Assembly (NCBI RefSeq): GCF_900009135.1
Contig: NZ_LT797711.1
Coordinates: 62,001 to 126,000 of the forward strand
Length of the DNA stretch: 64,000 bases
Direction of reading: 5' to 3'
From: Planktothrix sp. PCC 11201
GTDB taxonomy: Bacteria; Cyanobacteriota; Cyanobacteriia; Cyanobacteriales; Microcoleaceae
Part shown: in pieces, positions 16,803-27,262 of the stretch
How the letters are laid out: every line of letters begins with the position of its first letter
Numbering within the stretch: position 1 is the first letter of the stretch
Position numbers and translations under genes: made by a program
Notes under the pieces: model-generated
The model's input: the letters and a program-made list of their open reading frames with translations, nothing else
Told to the model about the DNA's origin: nothing
The model's database searches: none

Positions 16803-18143
16803 TTAAACCCGGGAAGGAAGAATAGCTAAGTCTGTTTTTGGGTCAAATAAATGAATTTTTTCCGGTGTGAGGGCTAACCAAATTTTTTCACCCTGTACAA
16901 ATTTCGTTTCGGCGGGAATTCTGACTTGTAAGGAGAAAGAAAGATTATTGTCTCCGAATAGATGTACCCATAATAATGTTTCATGTCCTAACGCTTCCAT
17001 CCGATCAACAATGACGGGCAAATTTTTAGTCGCTGGACAACTAACAATTAAGTGTTCTGGTCTAATTCCTAAGATTAATTTTTCTTCCTTCTGGCGAGGT
17101 AAAACCGTTTGCCAAATATCGGGTAAAGTTAAACGGAATTGAGCATGGGTAATTAATAAAGGAGCGATAAATTGAATCGGAATAAAATTCATGGGGGGAG
17201 AGCCAATAAACTCTGCTACAAAGCGATTATTAGGACGATTATAAAGTTCTAAAGGAGGAGCAACTTGTTGAATTCTACCTTGATTCATCACCGCAATTCT
17301 TGACCCCATGGTCATGGCTTCAACTTGATCATGGGTGACATAAATTGTTGTTGTGCCTAATTTTTTTTGTAATTCTACAATTTGGGCGCGGGTTTCGGTT
17401 CTTAATTTTGCATCTAAATTAGATAGGGGTTCATCCATTAAGAAAACCTGGGGATTTCTAGCCATGGCTCGACCTAATGCGACACGCTGTTTTTGCCCGC
17501 CTGATAATTGTTTGGGATATCGATCTAATAAGGATTCAATTTGTAATAATTGGGCAACGGTTAACACTCTTTCGGATACGGCTTTTTCTCGTTCTGAAAG
17601 ATAGCGAAAGTTAGAAGGAAGCGATCGCGTTATTCTCACAATAGCATCTTCTAACCATAACGGAGCAAAGATTTGATAGTCTCCAAGGGTCAAGGATAAT
17701 TGTTGATTAGAACCTAAATTAGAGTCTTTTCTGGGAATAATTAAAGGCTGTTTAGGTTCTGTTTGCCGATAGGAACGACGCAACCCAAAGGCTAAGTTAT
17801 CATAAACTTTTAAATGGGGATATAGGGCATAATTTTGAAACACCATGGCAATATCTCGCGCCTTGGGGGGTAATTCATTAACTAATTTATCCCCAATATA
17901 AATATTACCGCCCGTAATGGTTTCTAAGCCCGCAATTAATCGCAATAGGGTACTTTTCCCACAACCGGAAGGCCCGACTAATACCATGAATTCCCCATCC
18001 AATATATTCAGATGTACCCGTTTTAAAATCGCCTGACGGGTGAGGGTTGACTCTAAGAGTTCCGATGAGTTTTTTTCCTCGGAGGCGGTTTGACGACGGG
18101 TGGGAAAACTTTTATAAATATTATCTAAAATAACTTCTGCCAT
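16803..18143 (-). CDS. ABC transporter ATP-binding protein, MalK/UgpC/GgtA type
   Basis: This is the ATPase subunit of a carbohydrate or glycerol-type importer. Walker A is GPSGCGKST (~residue 58), the Q loop is VFQNYALYPH, the signature LSGGQKQRVALGRA, Walker B VFLMDEPLSNLD and the H loop VTHDQVEAM. A C-terminal TOBE-type regulatory domain follows, as in MalK. Two insertions are unusual: ~20 residues before Walker A (RQTASEEKNSSELLES), and ~70 residues between the Q loop and the signature (starting RRSYRQTEPKQP). The open frame runs 40 codons further upstream, but that part crosses a GTAGGGGCGGG repeat and is low quality, so I start at ATG 18143 (MAEVILDNIYKSF). No permease genes are adjacent, which is common for shared cyanobacterial importer ATPases. 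Confidence 0.88.
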   Translation of the reverse strand: MAEVILDNIYKSFPTRRQTASEEKNSSELLESTLTRQAILKRVHLNILDGEFMVLVGPSGCGKSTLLRLIAGLETITGGNIYIGDKLVNELPPKARDIAMVFQNYALYPHLKVYDNLAFGLRRSYRQTEPKQPLIIPRKDSNLGSNQQLSLTLGDYQIFAPLWLEDAIVRITRSLPSNFRYLSEREKAVSERVLTVAQLLQIESLLDRYPKQLSGGQKQRVALGRAMARNPQVFLMDEPLSNLDAKLRTETRAQIVELQKKLGTTTIYVTHDQVEAMTMGSRIAVMNQGRIQQVAPPLELYNRPNNRFVAEFIGSPPMNFIPIQFIAPLLITHAQFRLTLPDIWQTVLPRQKEEKLILGIRPEHLIVSCPATKNLPVIVDRMEALGHETLLWVHLFGDNNLSFSLQVRIPAETKFVQGEKIWLALTPEKIHLFDPKTDLAILPSRV

Positions 18144-18165
18144 TTTAATTTTACCTAATTTTCTG

Positions 18166-18222
18166 TAGGGGCGGGTTTTCTCAGATATTGATAACAAACC
18201 ATTAACTGAACTAAACCCGCCC
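18166..18222. repeat. GTAGGGGCGGG-type inverted repeat, copy 2
   Basis: GGGCGGGTTT (18169-18178) and AAACCCGCCC (18213-18222) are perfect 10-bp arms around 34 nt. The repeat sits just upstream of the ABC ATPase start and explains the spurious N-terminal extension of that frame. Confidence 0.65.
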
Positions 18223-18268
18223 TCTTTCTTCTTCTTATCTCGGTGTTGGTGCGTGCGATCCACTCACC

Positions 18269-20818
18269 CTAGGATTTGATCGAGATGATTTTTTCATCGG
18301 GTTTGAGTTTGAAAACGCGATCGCCTGCACTATCTTTTGTGGATAGATGAATTTGATCCGTGGGAACATGAATAATCCGATTATCACTGGTTAACAGATG
18401 GATTTGTTGGCGGGGTTTAGCCGGGGCAATTCCTACTAATATATCATTAGGAGATTTAAACTGGATCATGGAAATTCCGATTCCACCTCGGTTACTTCCC
18501 CGCACTAATTCCATCGCAATTCGTTTAATATAACCCTGTTCTGTGACTAATAATAAACTGCCTTTAGGTGATAGGGTAACACATCCAATTAAATGTTCTT
18601 TTTGTCTTAACCGAGTTGCTTGGGAACCCTGGGCGACTTTACCCATAGGAGGTAGTTGTTCATCATTGAGATCAAATCGTAAGAGTCGCCCCCCGGATGT
18701 GGCTAAGACTACTTTTTCATCGAGTTTAGCTAGGGTAGCAAAACATAATTCATCGTCATCTTTTAGTTTAACAATGGTACTGCCTCGGTTGGTTAATTCT
18801 GCTAATTCTATTAAGGGTAAACGCTTAATTTTCCCTTGTTGAGTTAGGGTAATTAGATCGGTTTTATCGGGAAAAGCTGATAATAGAAATTGAGCAATCA
18901 TTAAGTCTTGGGGATTAATTGATGTATCTTTATAGGCGGAAGGTGATAATAAGGTAATAATGGGTTTTCCCTTGGAACGATTGTTACCCACAGGAATATC
19001 CGCTACACTCAAGGGATAGGCTTTTCCAGTTTTCAACACCATCACTAGATTTTGACTGGTTTGAGTATTGTGGGTTTGGGTGATAAAATCATCGGTTTCC
19101 TCAATATTAATAGTAGTCTTATTTTCAGTTTGATTCCGTTTGGAATCTGCGGTTTTGGGAGAGACTCGCCGAATATAACCGCGATGGGTAATTTCAATTA
19201 CGGTTTCTTCATCCACCGGGGGTAAGGGTTGTAATACATCGGGAGGGGATGTGAGTTCTAAGATCTTTTCTTTGGATTTTTTAGCGGTTTTATCGTCAGA
19301 TGTAATAGTAGTCTGACCCTGGGGATAAATAATTCGAGTCCGTCGTTCATCGCCATATTTTCGTTTAAGCGATCGCAATTCTTTTTTTAAGAATTTTAAC
19401 AGTTCAGGACGTTCATCCAGTAACCGTCTTAACTGTTCAATATGAGTTGTTAATTGGGTAAATTCTTCCTGCAACTTTTGCCTTTCTAACCCAGTTAACC
19501 TACGCATAGGCATGGCTAAAATAGCATCGGATTGAATATCACTAAACCCTAATTGATTTTCTAAGGTTATTTTTGCTGTGGAACCATCGGGGGCATTTCT
19601 GAGAATTTCAATCAGACTATCTAAATTTTCTAAAGCCAGTAATAACCCTTCCACTAAATGACAGCGCCGTTCGGCGGCTTCTAATTCATGGCGATATTGA
19701 CGGGTTAAAGTATGTTCCCTAAAGGTGAGAAATTCTTGGAGAATTTGTTTTAAACTTAATTGTCTAGGTTGTCCATTGACAATGGCTAAAAAAATCGCCC
19801 CAAACTTAGTCATCAATTCCGTTTGCTGATAGAGATGATGTAACACCACTTCGGGAGAAAATTCCCGTTTTAATTCAATCACGACTCGAATTCCTTCGCG
19901 ATCGCTTTCATCCCGAATATCAGAAATTCCCTCTAATTTTCCCGCATTTACTAACCCGGCAATTTTTTCAATCCAAGCCGCTTTATTCACCTGAAATGGC
20001 AATTCTGTGACAATAATTGCGTTTTTAGTCCGACGTTTTTGGGCGGTGGGAACTTCTTCCATTTTCGCCACCCCTCGCACCACAATACTGCCTTTTCCGT
20101 GATGATAAGCTTCAGCAATTCCTTCGGTACTAATAATTTCTCCCCCCGTGGGAAAATCCGGCCCGGGAATCAATTCGATTAATTTTTGATCGGATAATTC
20201 AGGATTATCAATTAAGGCAATTAGTCCATCCACCACCTCCCCTAAATTATGGGGAGGAATATTCGTCGCCATCCCGACAGCAATTCCCGAAGATCCATTT
20301 AATAATAAAAACGGCAGTTGGGCGGGTAAAACCGTGGGTTCCTGTTGAGAATTATCAAAATTACTAATAAAATTAACTGTAGCTTCCCCGACTTGGGAGA
20401 GTAACCCTTCATGACCAACCGCAGCTAAACGGGTTTCGGTGTAACGCATTGCCGCCGGGGGGTCATTATCCACAGACCCGAAGTTACCATGACCTGCTAA
20501 TAATGGATAACGACTGGAAAACTCCTGAACCAATCTGACTAAAGCATCATAAACCGATTGATCGCCGTGGGGGTGATATTTACCCAGAACATCCCCAACT
20601 ACCCGAGCACATTTGCGGTAGGGACGGTCGGGAGTCAGCCCCAATTCGTGCATCGCATATAAAATCCGACGATGTACAGGTTTGAGCCCGTCGCGAACAT
20701 CGGGTAAAGCTCGACCAACAATCACACTCATGGCATATTCGAGGTACGATTGTTGCATCTCGGTATGAAGCGATGTTGTGATCACTTGCCCAGAAAAGAG
20801 GTTTAACTGTTTAGCCAT
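18269..20818 (-). CDS. gyrA: DNA gyrase / topoisomerase IV subunit A
   Basis: This is the DNA-breaking subunit of a type IIA topoisomerase. The winged-helix start ([30 protein letters not shown]) and quinolone-region residues ([14 protein letters not shown]) are clear. The catalytic tyrosine is Y126 in [10 protein letters not shown]. The long coiled coil (about 430-500) and a C-terminal six-bladed beta-propeller are present, total 849 residues. The propeller shows no textbook GyrA box (QRRGGKG); the closest is SNRGGIG. It could therefore be a ParC-like paralogue, and the gyrA symbol is provisional. The end is only 5 nt from the ABC ATPase frame's open start, but the two are probably separate units. 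Confidence 0.88.
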   Translation of the reverse strand: MAKQLNLFSGQVITTSLHTEMQQSYLEYAMSVIVGRALPDVRDGLKPVHRRILYAMHELGLTPDRPYRKCARVVGDVLGKYHPHGDQSVYDALVRLVQEFSSRYPLLAGHGNFGSVDNDPPAAMRYTETRLAAVGHEGLLSQVGEATVNFISNFDNSQQEPTVLPAQLPFLLLNGSSGIAVGMATNIPPHNLGEVVDGLIALIDNPELSDQKLIELIPGPDFPTGGEIISTEGIAEAYHHGKGSIVVRGVAKMEEVPTAQKRRTKNAIIVTELPFQVNKAAWIEKIAGLVNAGKLEGISDIRDESDREGIRVVIELKREFSPEVVLHHLYQQTELMTKFGAIFLAIVNGQPRQLSLKQILQEFLTFREHTLTRQYRHELEAAERRCHLVEGLLLALENLDSLIEILRNAPDGSTAKITLENQLGFSDIQSDAILAMPMRRLTGLERQKLQEEFTQLTTHIEQLRRLLDERPELLKFLKKELRSLKRKYGDERRTRIIYPQGQTTITSDDKTAKKSKEKILELTSPPDVLQPLPPVDEETVIEITHRGYIRRVSPKTADSKRNQTENKTTINIEETDDFITQTHNTQTSQNLVMVLKTGKAYPLSVADIPVGNNRSKGKPIITLLSPSAYKDTSINPQDLMIAQFLLSAFPDKTDLITLTQQGKIKRLPLIELAELTNRGSTIVKLKDDDELCFATLAKLDEKVVLATSGGRLLRFDLNDEQLPPMGKVAQGSQATRLRQKEHLIGCVTLSPKGSLLLVTEQGYIKRIAMELVRGSNRGGIGISMIQFKSPNDILVGIAPAKPRQQIHLLTSDNRIIHVPTDQIHLSTKDSAGDRVFKLKPDEKIISIKS

Positions 20819-20865
20819 GAGTTTAGTTGAGTCTACAGCGATAGGGTTCTGATCTTAGATTATGG

Positions 20866-20888
20866 CGTGATCGGTTGTTTCGATCACG
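20866..20888. other. 8-bp hairpin upstream of gyrA-like gene
   Basis: CGTGATCG (20866-20873) and CGATCACG (20881-20888) are perfect arms around a 7-nt loop. It lies 50 nt upstream of the gyrase A start. No T-run follows on either strand, so it is more likely a regulatory or mRNA leader hairpin than a terminator. Confidence 0.4.
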
Positions 20889-20991
20889 GCTATCTAACAA
20901 AGCTCAGGGGATGTGGTTACTTTTTTGAGGATAACCAATTGCGTTCAATTTGACGAGTCAATCAAGTTGTGTATAGACGTGATCTGCTACC

Positions 20992-22191
20992 TTAAATAGT
21001 TGGAACATAAAGTTTGGGGAAGTAGCGCTCGACAACATCAGTAGGAAATCCCAAGCGGACAGCACCCTTGGGAGTATCTGAAACTAGAAGACCCGCCTCA
21101 ACTAATTTCTTTAGCACCGTTCTAGCTTGTCGCTCTTTGTAACCTGTGATTGTAGCAGCCTGACCACGCTCAAAAGAACCAGAATAGAGTGCTTCCTTAA
21201 GTAAAGGAAAAGAACGTTCAAGTAACCGTCCGGCTCGAATTTCCTCCTCCACATAGAGTTCAATGCGATTTAAGAGTTGGGAGGGTTCTAGTAGTGAACG
21301 CATGAATGTCACTTGGTCGATACAAGTCTCTAAAAAGAACTTACAAAACTTCTGCAAACCAGCCTCTGTCAAATTTCCACGACCGTCTAAATCGTTCCAT
21401 CGTCGCTTGTCGGCTGCCATCAATAAATCTCGATATAAATTAGCATTTCTGGCTAAACCACGAGAGACAGACCACAAACTACTGCCCACCCCAATTTGCC
21501 TTAAAAAAGCATGAGAAAACAGCCGTGTCACGCGACCATTGCCATCAAAGAAAGGATGAATCCAAAGCAGCCGATGATGAGAAGCAGCCACAGCAATGAC
21601 TTGCTGAATTAAAGATAAACGTTTGGGATTATAGGCTTCTTCAAAACGCCCTAAAAAACGTGGAATTGCTGGAGCGCTAATCGGAACGTGAGCACCGACA
21701 CTCACATCCCCAGTCCGTAATTCTCCCGGTTTGACTTCAACCCGTTTCTTGCCTTGGGGGTCTTCAACGTAGAGTAAGTCAGAAGAAAGTCGTTGACAAA
21801 ACTCACGATGAATCCAGATTAGGTAATCAGTTGTTACTACTGCACAATCTTTTTCTTCCCCTTTATCAATCATCCGTTGAACTTCGATATGAGCTTTAGC
21901 TTCTAGTTGTAGAGAGCGTTTTTTCGGCTCCTGGGAAAAGTCATTTGCTAAAGCTCGGTCTATATCTCTAGGATGTGTATTGTGCCCCTCAATCAGATTA
22001 CTGTAATAGCAATTCATGGAACGGACAAGCTCTCCCATACTTAAGGCGACACTGGGAGTCACCTGTGCGTTAAGAGCCCTGCTTAAAGCAATCAACTCAG
22101 TTGCTAAATCGTCCAACAACTGATTACCTACTGCTGGGAGCATTGGTTCCATCAAATCAACAGATTCGATAAATTCGGTGGGACTAGACAT
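20992..22191 (-). CDS. Fic family protein with N-terminal inhibitory motif and winged helix
   Basis: Fic enzymes usually transfer AMP from ATP to a target hydroxyl. The active loop HPFFDGNGR is at residues 212-220, with the catalytic His and the phosphate-binding residues intact. An inhibitory helix motif (S/T)xxxE(G/N) is present at residues 64-69 (SNLIEG), which makes this a class II, self-inhibited Fic. Residues ~325-395 form a winged helix (GYKERQARTVLKKLVEAGLL), so DNA binding is plausible. It is a single gene between gyrA and an orphan response regulator. Length is normal for this group. The target is unknown. Confidence 0.92.
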   Translation of the reverse strand: MSSPTEFIESVDLMEPMLPAVGNQLLDDLATELIALSRALNAQVTPSVALSMGELVRSMNCYYSNLIEGHNTHPRDIDRALANDFSQEPKKRSLQLEAKAHIEVQRMIDKGEEKDCAVVTTDYLIWIHREFCQRLSSDLLYVEDPQGKKRVEVKPGELRTGDVSVGAHVPISAPAIPRFLGRFEEAYNPKRLSLIQQVIAVAASHHRLLWIHPFFDGNGRVTRLFSHAFLRQIGVGSSLWSVSRGLARNANLYRDLLMAADKRRWNDLDGRGNLTEAGLQKFCKFFLETCIDQVTFMRSLLEPSQLLNRIELYVEEEIRAGRLLERSFPLLKEALYSGSFERGQAATITGYKERQARTVLKKLVEAGLLVSDTPKGAVRLGFPTDVVERYFPKLYVPTI

Positions 22192-22461
22192 TTTGCCGTT
22201 CTCTGAAACCCTGTGTATTGATTATAAGCTCTAGCTTTCAAGTTTCATATATACAGATTTTTGCCGATGTTTTTGCCGATAATTTCAAGGAGAGATCAAT
22301 TTCCGCAGCGTTTCTTAGACAAAGGTTTCTGGCATTTACTGTCGGGCTATTCCTGTCAACCCGTTGAATGGGCGTGGTATGATAACCTTTCGGTACTGGA
22401 GAGTGAAAAATAGAAATATTAGGTGGTTCCATTTGAACAGTATATCGGTTGGGAGACTTAA
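22192..22461. other. 270-nt intergenic region between fic and response regulator
   Basis: The region separates divergent genes and should contain both promoters. The direct repeat TTTTTGCCGAT occurs at 22258-22268 and 22270-22280. An open frame on the minus strand (22238-22432) has no coding character and is not called. Confidence 0.4.
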
Positions 22462-22863
22462 ATGAAGACCGTTCTGATTGTAGAAGACGATCAGGTTAAT
22501 GCTCGTGTTTTTTCAAAAATATTGACAAAACGGGGTGGATTAGCCGTTAAACACACGGAAAACGTGGAAGAAGTGATGGATATTGCTCGCACTGGGGAGG
22601 CTGACTTGATTTTGATGGATGTTTCCCTAGCGCGCAGTGTCTATCAAGGGAAACCAGTTGATGGAATTAAAATTACCCAACTCCTCAAAGCTGATCCCAC
22701 AACCGCGAAACTGCCGATTATTTTAGTGACGGCCCATGCCATGGCTGGAGATCGGGAGGATTTTCTAGCCCAAAGTGGGGCCGATGATTACATCTCTAAA
22801 CCCGTTATTGATCATCAAAAGTTCGTGGATAAGATTAAATCCTTGCTATCACCCGAGGAGTAG
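22462..22863 (+). CDS. Single-domain response regulator (CheY/Rcp-like)
   Basis: The 133-residue protein is a single receiver domain. The acidic pocket is VEDD (residues 7-10), the phospho-acceptor Asp lies in LILMDVSLA (~residue 53), the switch Thr in ILVTAHAMA and the Lys in YISKPV. It has no output domain, so it acts by protein contact or as a phosphotransfer intermediate. Its partner is unknown; the hybrid kinases encoded at 23905-30006 on the opposite strand are candidates by proximity only. A weak hairpin (ACTGGAA 22878-22884 with TTCCAGT 22896-22902) just downstream may end the transcript. Confidence 0.9.
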   Translation: MKTVLIVEDDQVNARVFSKILTKRGGLAVKHTENVEEVMDIARTGEADLILMDVSLARSVYQGKPVDGIKITQLLKADPTTAKLPIILVTAHAMAGDREDFLAQSGADDYISKPVIDHQKFVDKIKSLLSPEE

Positions 22864-22954
22864 GCCGTAATAGGGGAACTGGAATCAATCTTTTTTTCCA
22901 GTACCTACTGCTGCTTTGTACTCCTAAGAGGTAGGGATGATCCTAATCTTGAGA

Positions 22955-23833
22955 CTAGGGACTTGGAGAGGGAGGTTGGGTATCTTTAACTTGAACTAGC
23001 ACTTTTTGGATTTGAGGATTAGCTAGAAATTTTTGGGTATCTTTGATTAAGCGATCGCCCCAAAGATTTTCTTTCAGATAATCAGAGTCGGCATAACGGC
23101 CATCAAGACGTAAAGCCGTTTCTCCTAAAGATAGGGCCTCTTGAGCTTCTCCTTTAGTGTACAGAGCAACGGCTAAGGCTAATAGGGGTTCGGCGGCTTT
23201 GGGATCAATCTTAATCGCCTGTCTCCATTTGCTGATCGCCGTATCGATTTCTCCCTGTTCATACTTGACTAAGCCCACATTATTAATGGCTGGCCAAAGA
23301 CTACTTTCTTGGGAAAAGGCTTTCTCGTATTGTATAACTGCCTGCTCTAACCGCCCCAACTTATAATAGGCATTGCCCAAATCAAATAACGCCCCCGGAA
23401 CCTTCGGGTCAAGTTTCAAAGCAGCTTCTAGGGATTGAACGGATTTTTGATAGTCCCCTTTTTTGAAGTAGGCTTCCCCCAAAATAAACTGAATCCCAGG
23501 GTCTTGGGGTTCTAAGTTTTTGGCTTTTTGTAAAAATTCAATCCCTTTATCGAGTTCATCTAATTGCAGATATAAACTGCCTAATAGGGCCCAAGCTTGA
23601 TAACTGTCCGGTGCCAGTTGAGTCGCAAGTTCTGCCCGGGGTAAAGCTAATTGATATTGTTGAAATCGGGTTAACTGAGCTGCTTCTTCGAGCAACCCTA
23701 ATCCAGTTTGTTTAAGTTGTTCTGAGTCTAGGGCGGGGGTATAGGGAATCAGGGCTTGTCCCATGGCTGATTTGGCGACATTCCACAAACTCAGAGTAAG
23801 GATTACGGACAGAATCAGGGTTCGATTTCGCAC
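22955..23833 (-). CDS. Exported TPR protein
   Basis: An N-terminal signal peptide is clear (RNRTLILSVILTLSLW, then a small-residue stretch ending near AMGQA), so the mature protein is periplasmic or membrane-associated. Six or so TPR units follow from residue ~45 to 230, with the classic pattern GxxyYKLGRLEQAVIQYEKA. The last ~50 residues are less regular and end PPSPSP. TPR proteins of this type act as assembly scaffolds; no specific process is suggested by its neighbours. It lies 71 nt downstream of the histidine kinase gene on the same strand and may form an operon with it. Confidence 0.85.
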   Translation of the reverse strand: MRNRTLILSVILTLSLWNVAKSAMGQALIPYTPALDSEQLKQTGLGLLEEAAQLTRFQQYQLALPRAELATQLAPDSYQAWALLGSLYLQLDELDKGIEFLQKAKNLEPQDPGIQFILGEAYFKKGDYQKSVQSLEAALKLDPKVPGALFDLGNAYYKLGRLEQAVIQYEKAFSQESSLWPAINNVGLVKYEQGEIDTAISKWRQAIKIDPKAAEPLLALAVALYTKGEAQEALSLGETALRLDGRYADSDYLKENLWGDRLIKDTQKFLANPQIQKVLVQVKDTQPPSPSP

Positions 23834-23904
23834 AGTAAGAGGTAACCTAAATTTTTTAATATTTTGCGAGTTCTATTGATCATACACGAACTTGGATCAA
23901 TGGG

Positions 23905-25314
23905 TTAAATAAAGGGTAATAAAATCTCAAATTCCGTACCGATTCCCGGCTGCGATCGCAATTTTAATTGTCCCCCATGTTTGGCGGTAACAATATGATA
24001 ACTCAGGGATAAACTGGTTTCTTTTTCCGTGCGTTTGAGATTAGAAAATGAATCTAGGATTTTTTGTTGTTCTTGGGGAGACAATCCCGGGCCATTATCG
24101 GCAATGGAAATTGAAACCCAACGTTCGGGAGGGCTGAGATTCTCAACCGCAGATGAATCTAAACCAATCATCATTGTTGTAATCACAATTTGCGGAGTCT
24201 TGCCCGACTCTAAACTTGGGGAAAGGCTATATTCATCGACCCAATCTTGTCTCACCAATTGATTGAGCAAGGCATCAAAACCATGAATCAAAATATTGAT
24301 AAATACTTGACTCAACTGTCCGACATAACAAGTGACTGGAGGTAAATGACCGTAATTTTTTACCACGTTAATTTCTCGGTTAATCCGGCTTTTCATTAAC
24401 AGTAAAATACTATCTAAATGACTGTGTAAATCTGCGGGTTTGGGATGGATTTCATCAATGTGACAAAAGTTTTGTAAACTGGTTGCTAATTTACTTAATC
24501 GTTCCGTACCACTTTTGATGCTTGATAGAATCCGAGGGAAATCTTGGCGGAGAAAATCAAATTCAATTTCTTCCTTCAGGTTCTCAAGGGCTGGCAATTT
24601 CTGGGGATAATGGGATTCATAGGCATCTAAAAGTTCAATCAAACTATCACTATAGGTGATTAAATAGGTTAAATTGCCCCAAATAAATCCCACCGGATCT
24701 AAAATTTCATGGGCAACGCCATCAACTAATCTTCCTAAACTTGCCATTTTTTCACTTTGTAACAGTTGAACTTGAGTTCTCTCATAGCGAACTTGAGTTT
24801 CAATTCCTCGAATTTGCCAATAGGCAAGATTTAATTCATGGCTGTTTAAAAGACGATAGGAAACCATCCAAGGATAATCCTTAGAAGCCGGCCAATTTCC
24901 TTGTACCACAATCGGATCTATATATCCAGGGGCAGTTCGCTTCAAGGACTGTTGAGTTGCTGTGAGAATTGTGGTTTGTGCAGGTAATACTAATACCGGA
25001 GTTCTAACATAACTATAAAGCACATCTAGGGATTGATCTAAAAATAATTCTAACCCCTGGGGACGTAAAAAAAATTCTAGGAGATCTCGCCGAGAAATTA
25101 TTCCTAAAAATTCAGAAGTGGAGTTTTCTTTTTGGTCTACAATAATTACTCCGGGGAGTAAGGGATGTCTTTCAAACTGTTGCACAAGAGTTCGCACGCC
25201 GGAACTCAAAACCACTTGAAAATCGTATAGGGGTAAATCTTCTAGGGTGGAGTCTAAACTTAAATCTCCTCCGGTTTGACTTTCCCATAAATATGGTACA
25301 GATAGGCTCGCCAA
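23905..25314 (-). CDS. Sensor histidine kinase with CBS-like N-terminus and altered N box
   Basis: The 469-residue protein has no membrane segment. Residues ~25-165 look like a CBS pair (FLGIISRRDLLEFF; second motif near 120-165), which could sense adenine nucleotides. A coiled-coil region leads to the H box GVAHEILDP with His202. The ATPase lobe has G1 DNGPGL and G2 GIGTEFEILLP. In the N box the Asn that normally binds Mg2+ is replaced: the sequence reads NILIHGFDAL with His344 where NxxxNAxxAL is expected. Activity may be altered, or the kinase may work mainly as a phosphatase or sensor. It is probably co-transcribed with the TPR gene behind it. Confidence 0.87.
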   Translation of the reverse strand: MASLSVPYLWESQTGGDLSLDSTLEDLPLYDFQVVLSSGVRTLVQQFERHPLLPGVIIVDQKENSTSEFLGIISRRDLLEFFLRPQGLELFLDQSLDVLYSYVRTPVLVLPAQTTILTATQQSLKRTAPGYIDPIVVQGNWPASKDYPWMVSYRLLNSHELNLAYWQIRGIETQVRYERTQVQLLQSEKMASLGRLVDGVAHEILDPVGFIWGNLTYLITYSDSLIELLDAYESHYPQKLPALENLKEEIEFDFLRQDFPRILSSIKSGTERLSKLATSLQNFCHIDEIHPKPADLHSHLDSILLLMKSRINREINVVKNYGHLPPVTCYVGQLSQVFINILIHGFDALLNQLVRQDWVDEYSLSPSLESGKTPQIVITTMMIGLDSSAVENLSPPERWVSISIADNGPGLSPQEQQKILDSFSNLKRTEKETSLSLSYHIVTAKHGGQLKLRSQPGIGTEFEILLPFI

Positions 25315-25405
25315 GGTACTTTCTCGCAGGATTAATTACACAATATCTTATAGCCTAGACTAACATTAAGTTGGAAAAAATCCCTCAAAAATTAGTTAAT
25401 TTTAA

Positions 25406-27262
25406 TTACCAGTGAGGGTTATCTTGCAATAACGCTTGAGCCGCATCCGCATCTAAAGGACGGGCAAAGAAATAACCCTGTCCTTCTTCGCAGCCCAAAT
25501 TTTTCAGCAGGGACAACTGTTCTGCGGTTTCTACCCCTTCGGCGGTCACAGTCATATTTAGATGATGGCCGAGGGTAATAATGGCTTGAATAATGTCTAA
25601 ATTTTGACGGGTTTCACTAATTCGTTGAATAAAAGATCGATCAATTTTTAAATTATGTAAGGGAAATCGATGTAAATAACTTAGGGAGGAATACCCCGTG
25701 CCAAAATCATCAATACTTAACTGAATATCTCGGTCTCTGAGTTGTTGTAAAAGTTCGGCGGCGGATTCGGGATGTTCCATGATGGCACTTTCGGTAATTT
25801 CCAATTTTAAATAACTGCTATTTAATTGAGTTTGTAAAATGATTTTATCAATATTTTGAATTAAATTCAGTTGAGAAAACTGTTTTACGGATAAATTAAC
25901 ACTCATTTTAATCTTGTTTTTAAATAAACCCCGATCTTGCCAAATTTTTAACTGCTGACAGGCTTCTTTTAAAACCCATAAACCGATGGGAACAATTAAC
26001 CCGGTTTCTTCGGCTGCGGGAATAAAATCCCCGGGGGATATTAGACCTTTTTTCCCATGATGCCACCTTAATAATGCTTCAAATCCGTTAATTCTCCCCG
26101 TTGCTAAGGAGATAATTGGTTGATAATATAAGATAAATTCTTGACGGTGTAATGCCAATCTTAAATCTGTTTCTAATTCTAAGCGTTGTTGGGCATGACG
26201 GTGCATTTGGGTATCAAAAACTTGATACCGAGCCTTTCCTTTGGCTTTGGCTTGATACATGGCAATATCGGCATCTCTTAAAAGATGTTCCGGTTCTTGA
26301 TAGGTTTTATTCCCAATAACAATCCCAATACTGGCATTAATAAATAATTCCTGTTCTTCAAATTGAAACGGCCAACTCATAGAGGTTTGGATTTTTTGAG
26401 CCAAACGACTGGCATCGTCAATATCCTGAATATTTTCTAATAAGATAGTAAACTCATCGCCCCCAAACCGTGCTAACATATCCGTAGAGGATAAATGGGT
26501 TTTCAGGCGGCGAGCGATCGCAATTAATAGCCGATCTCCAGCAAAATGTCCCAGGGAATCATTGACTACTTTAAACCGATCACAATCCAAAAATAAAACT
26601 CCAAATTGATAATTGGGTTCCCGTTGGGTGCGTTGTAATGCCTGGATCAGTCGATTCATAAATAAAACCCGATTCGGTAAATTGGTGAGGGCATCATGGG
26701 ATGCCAGATGTAGTAATCTGGTTTGGGTTTTCTGATGTTCTGCAATTTCCTTTTCTAGCTTGTGATTTAAGCCTTTTAATTGGGCATTGACAATTTCTAA
26801 TTCTATCGTCCGAGATTGGACTCGCTGTTCTAATTTCTCATTCAATTGTCGAATTTCAGCCTTAGCCAATTGTAAGGCTATTTGATTCTCAATCCGCGCT
26901 ACTACTTCTTCAAATTGAAAAGGTTTAGTAATATAATCTACCCCGCCCACTTGAAAGGCTTTGACTTTATCAATCACTTCATTCAAAGCACTTAAAAAAA
27001 TTACTGGTATATCACGAGTTTGTTCATTCGCCTTCAAGGATTGACAAACGGTATAACCGTCCATATCGGGCATTTTAATATCTAATAAAATCAAATCAGG
27101 TGGCAGAGTTTGTACGGCCATAATTGCCATTTGTCCATTCATTACCCCCCGAACTTTATATCCCATTTGGATCAAAGTATTCGATAACAGACGTAGATTT
27201 TCTAGGGTGTCATCTACAATTAAAATATCGGCTTTAAAAGATCGATTAAAAGAATGATTCAT
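25406..27262 (-). CDS. REC-GGDEF-EAL response regulator (c-di-GMP turnover)
   Basis: The 618-residue protein makes and/or degrades c-di-GMP. The receiver domain (residues 10-130) has VDD and the acceptor Asp in [14 protein letters not shown] coiled coil follows, then a diguanylate cyclase domain with intact GGDEF ([11 protein letters not shown]); the inhibitory RxxD site upstream is not conserved (SSTD). The phosphodiesterase domain has EALLR, and the [10 protein letters not shown] and [18 protein letters not shown] segments are intact, so both activities are possible. Its start overlaps the upstream hybrid kinase stop by 4 nt (ATGA), so the pair is translationally coupled, and that kinase is the likely phosphodonor. 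Confidence 0.94.
   Translation of the reverse strand: MNHSFNRSFKADILIVDDTLENLRLLSNTLIQMGYKVRGVMNGQMAIMAVQTLPPDLILLDIKMPDMDGYTVCQSLKANEQTRDIPVIFLSALNEVIDKVKAFQVGGVDYITKPFQFEEVVARIENQIALQLAKAEIRQLNEKLEQRVQSRTIELEIVNAQLKGLNHKLEKEIAEHQKTQTRLLHLASHDALTNLPNRVLFMNRLIQALQRTQREPNYQFGVLFLDCDRFKVVNDSLGHFAGDRLLIAIARRLKTHLSSTDMLARFGGDEFTILLENIQDIDDASRLAQKIQTSMSWPFQFEEQELFINASIGIVIGNKTYQEPEHLLRDADIAMYQAKAKGKARYQVFDTQMHRHAQQRLELETDLRLALHRQEFILYYQPIISLATGRINGFEALLRWHHGKKGLISPGDFIPAAEETGLIVPIGLWVLKEACQQLKIWQDRGLFKNKIKMSVNLSVKQFSQLNLIQNIDKIILQTQLNSSYLKLEITESAIMEHPESAAELLQQLRDRDIQLSIDDFGTGYSSLSYLHRFPLHNLKIDRSFIQRISETRQNLDIIQAIITLGHHLNMTVTAEGVETAEQLSLLKNLGCEEGQGYFFARPLDADAAQALLQDNPHW

Noticed and set aside
18144-18263. 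40-codon N-terminal extension of the ABC ATPase
   Set aside because: It crosses a GTAGGGGCGGG repeat and is basic, low-quality sequence; family similarity starts at MAEVILDN.
22238-22432. 64-residue minus-strand frame between fic and the response regulator
   Set aside because: No ribosome site and no coding pattern; it lies in a divergent promoter region.
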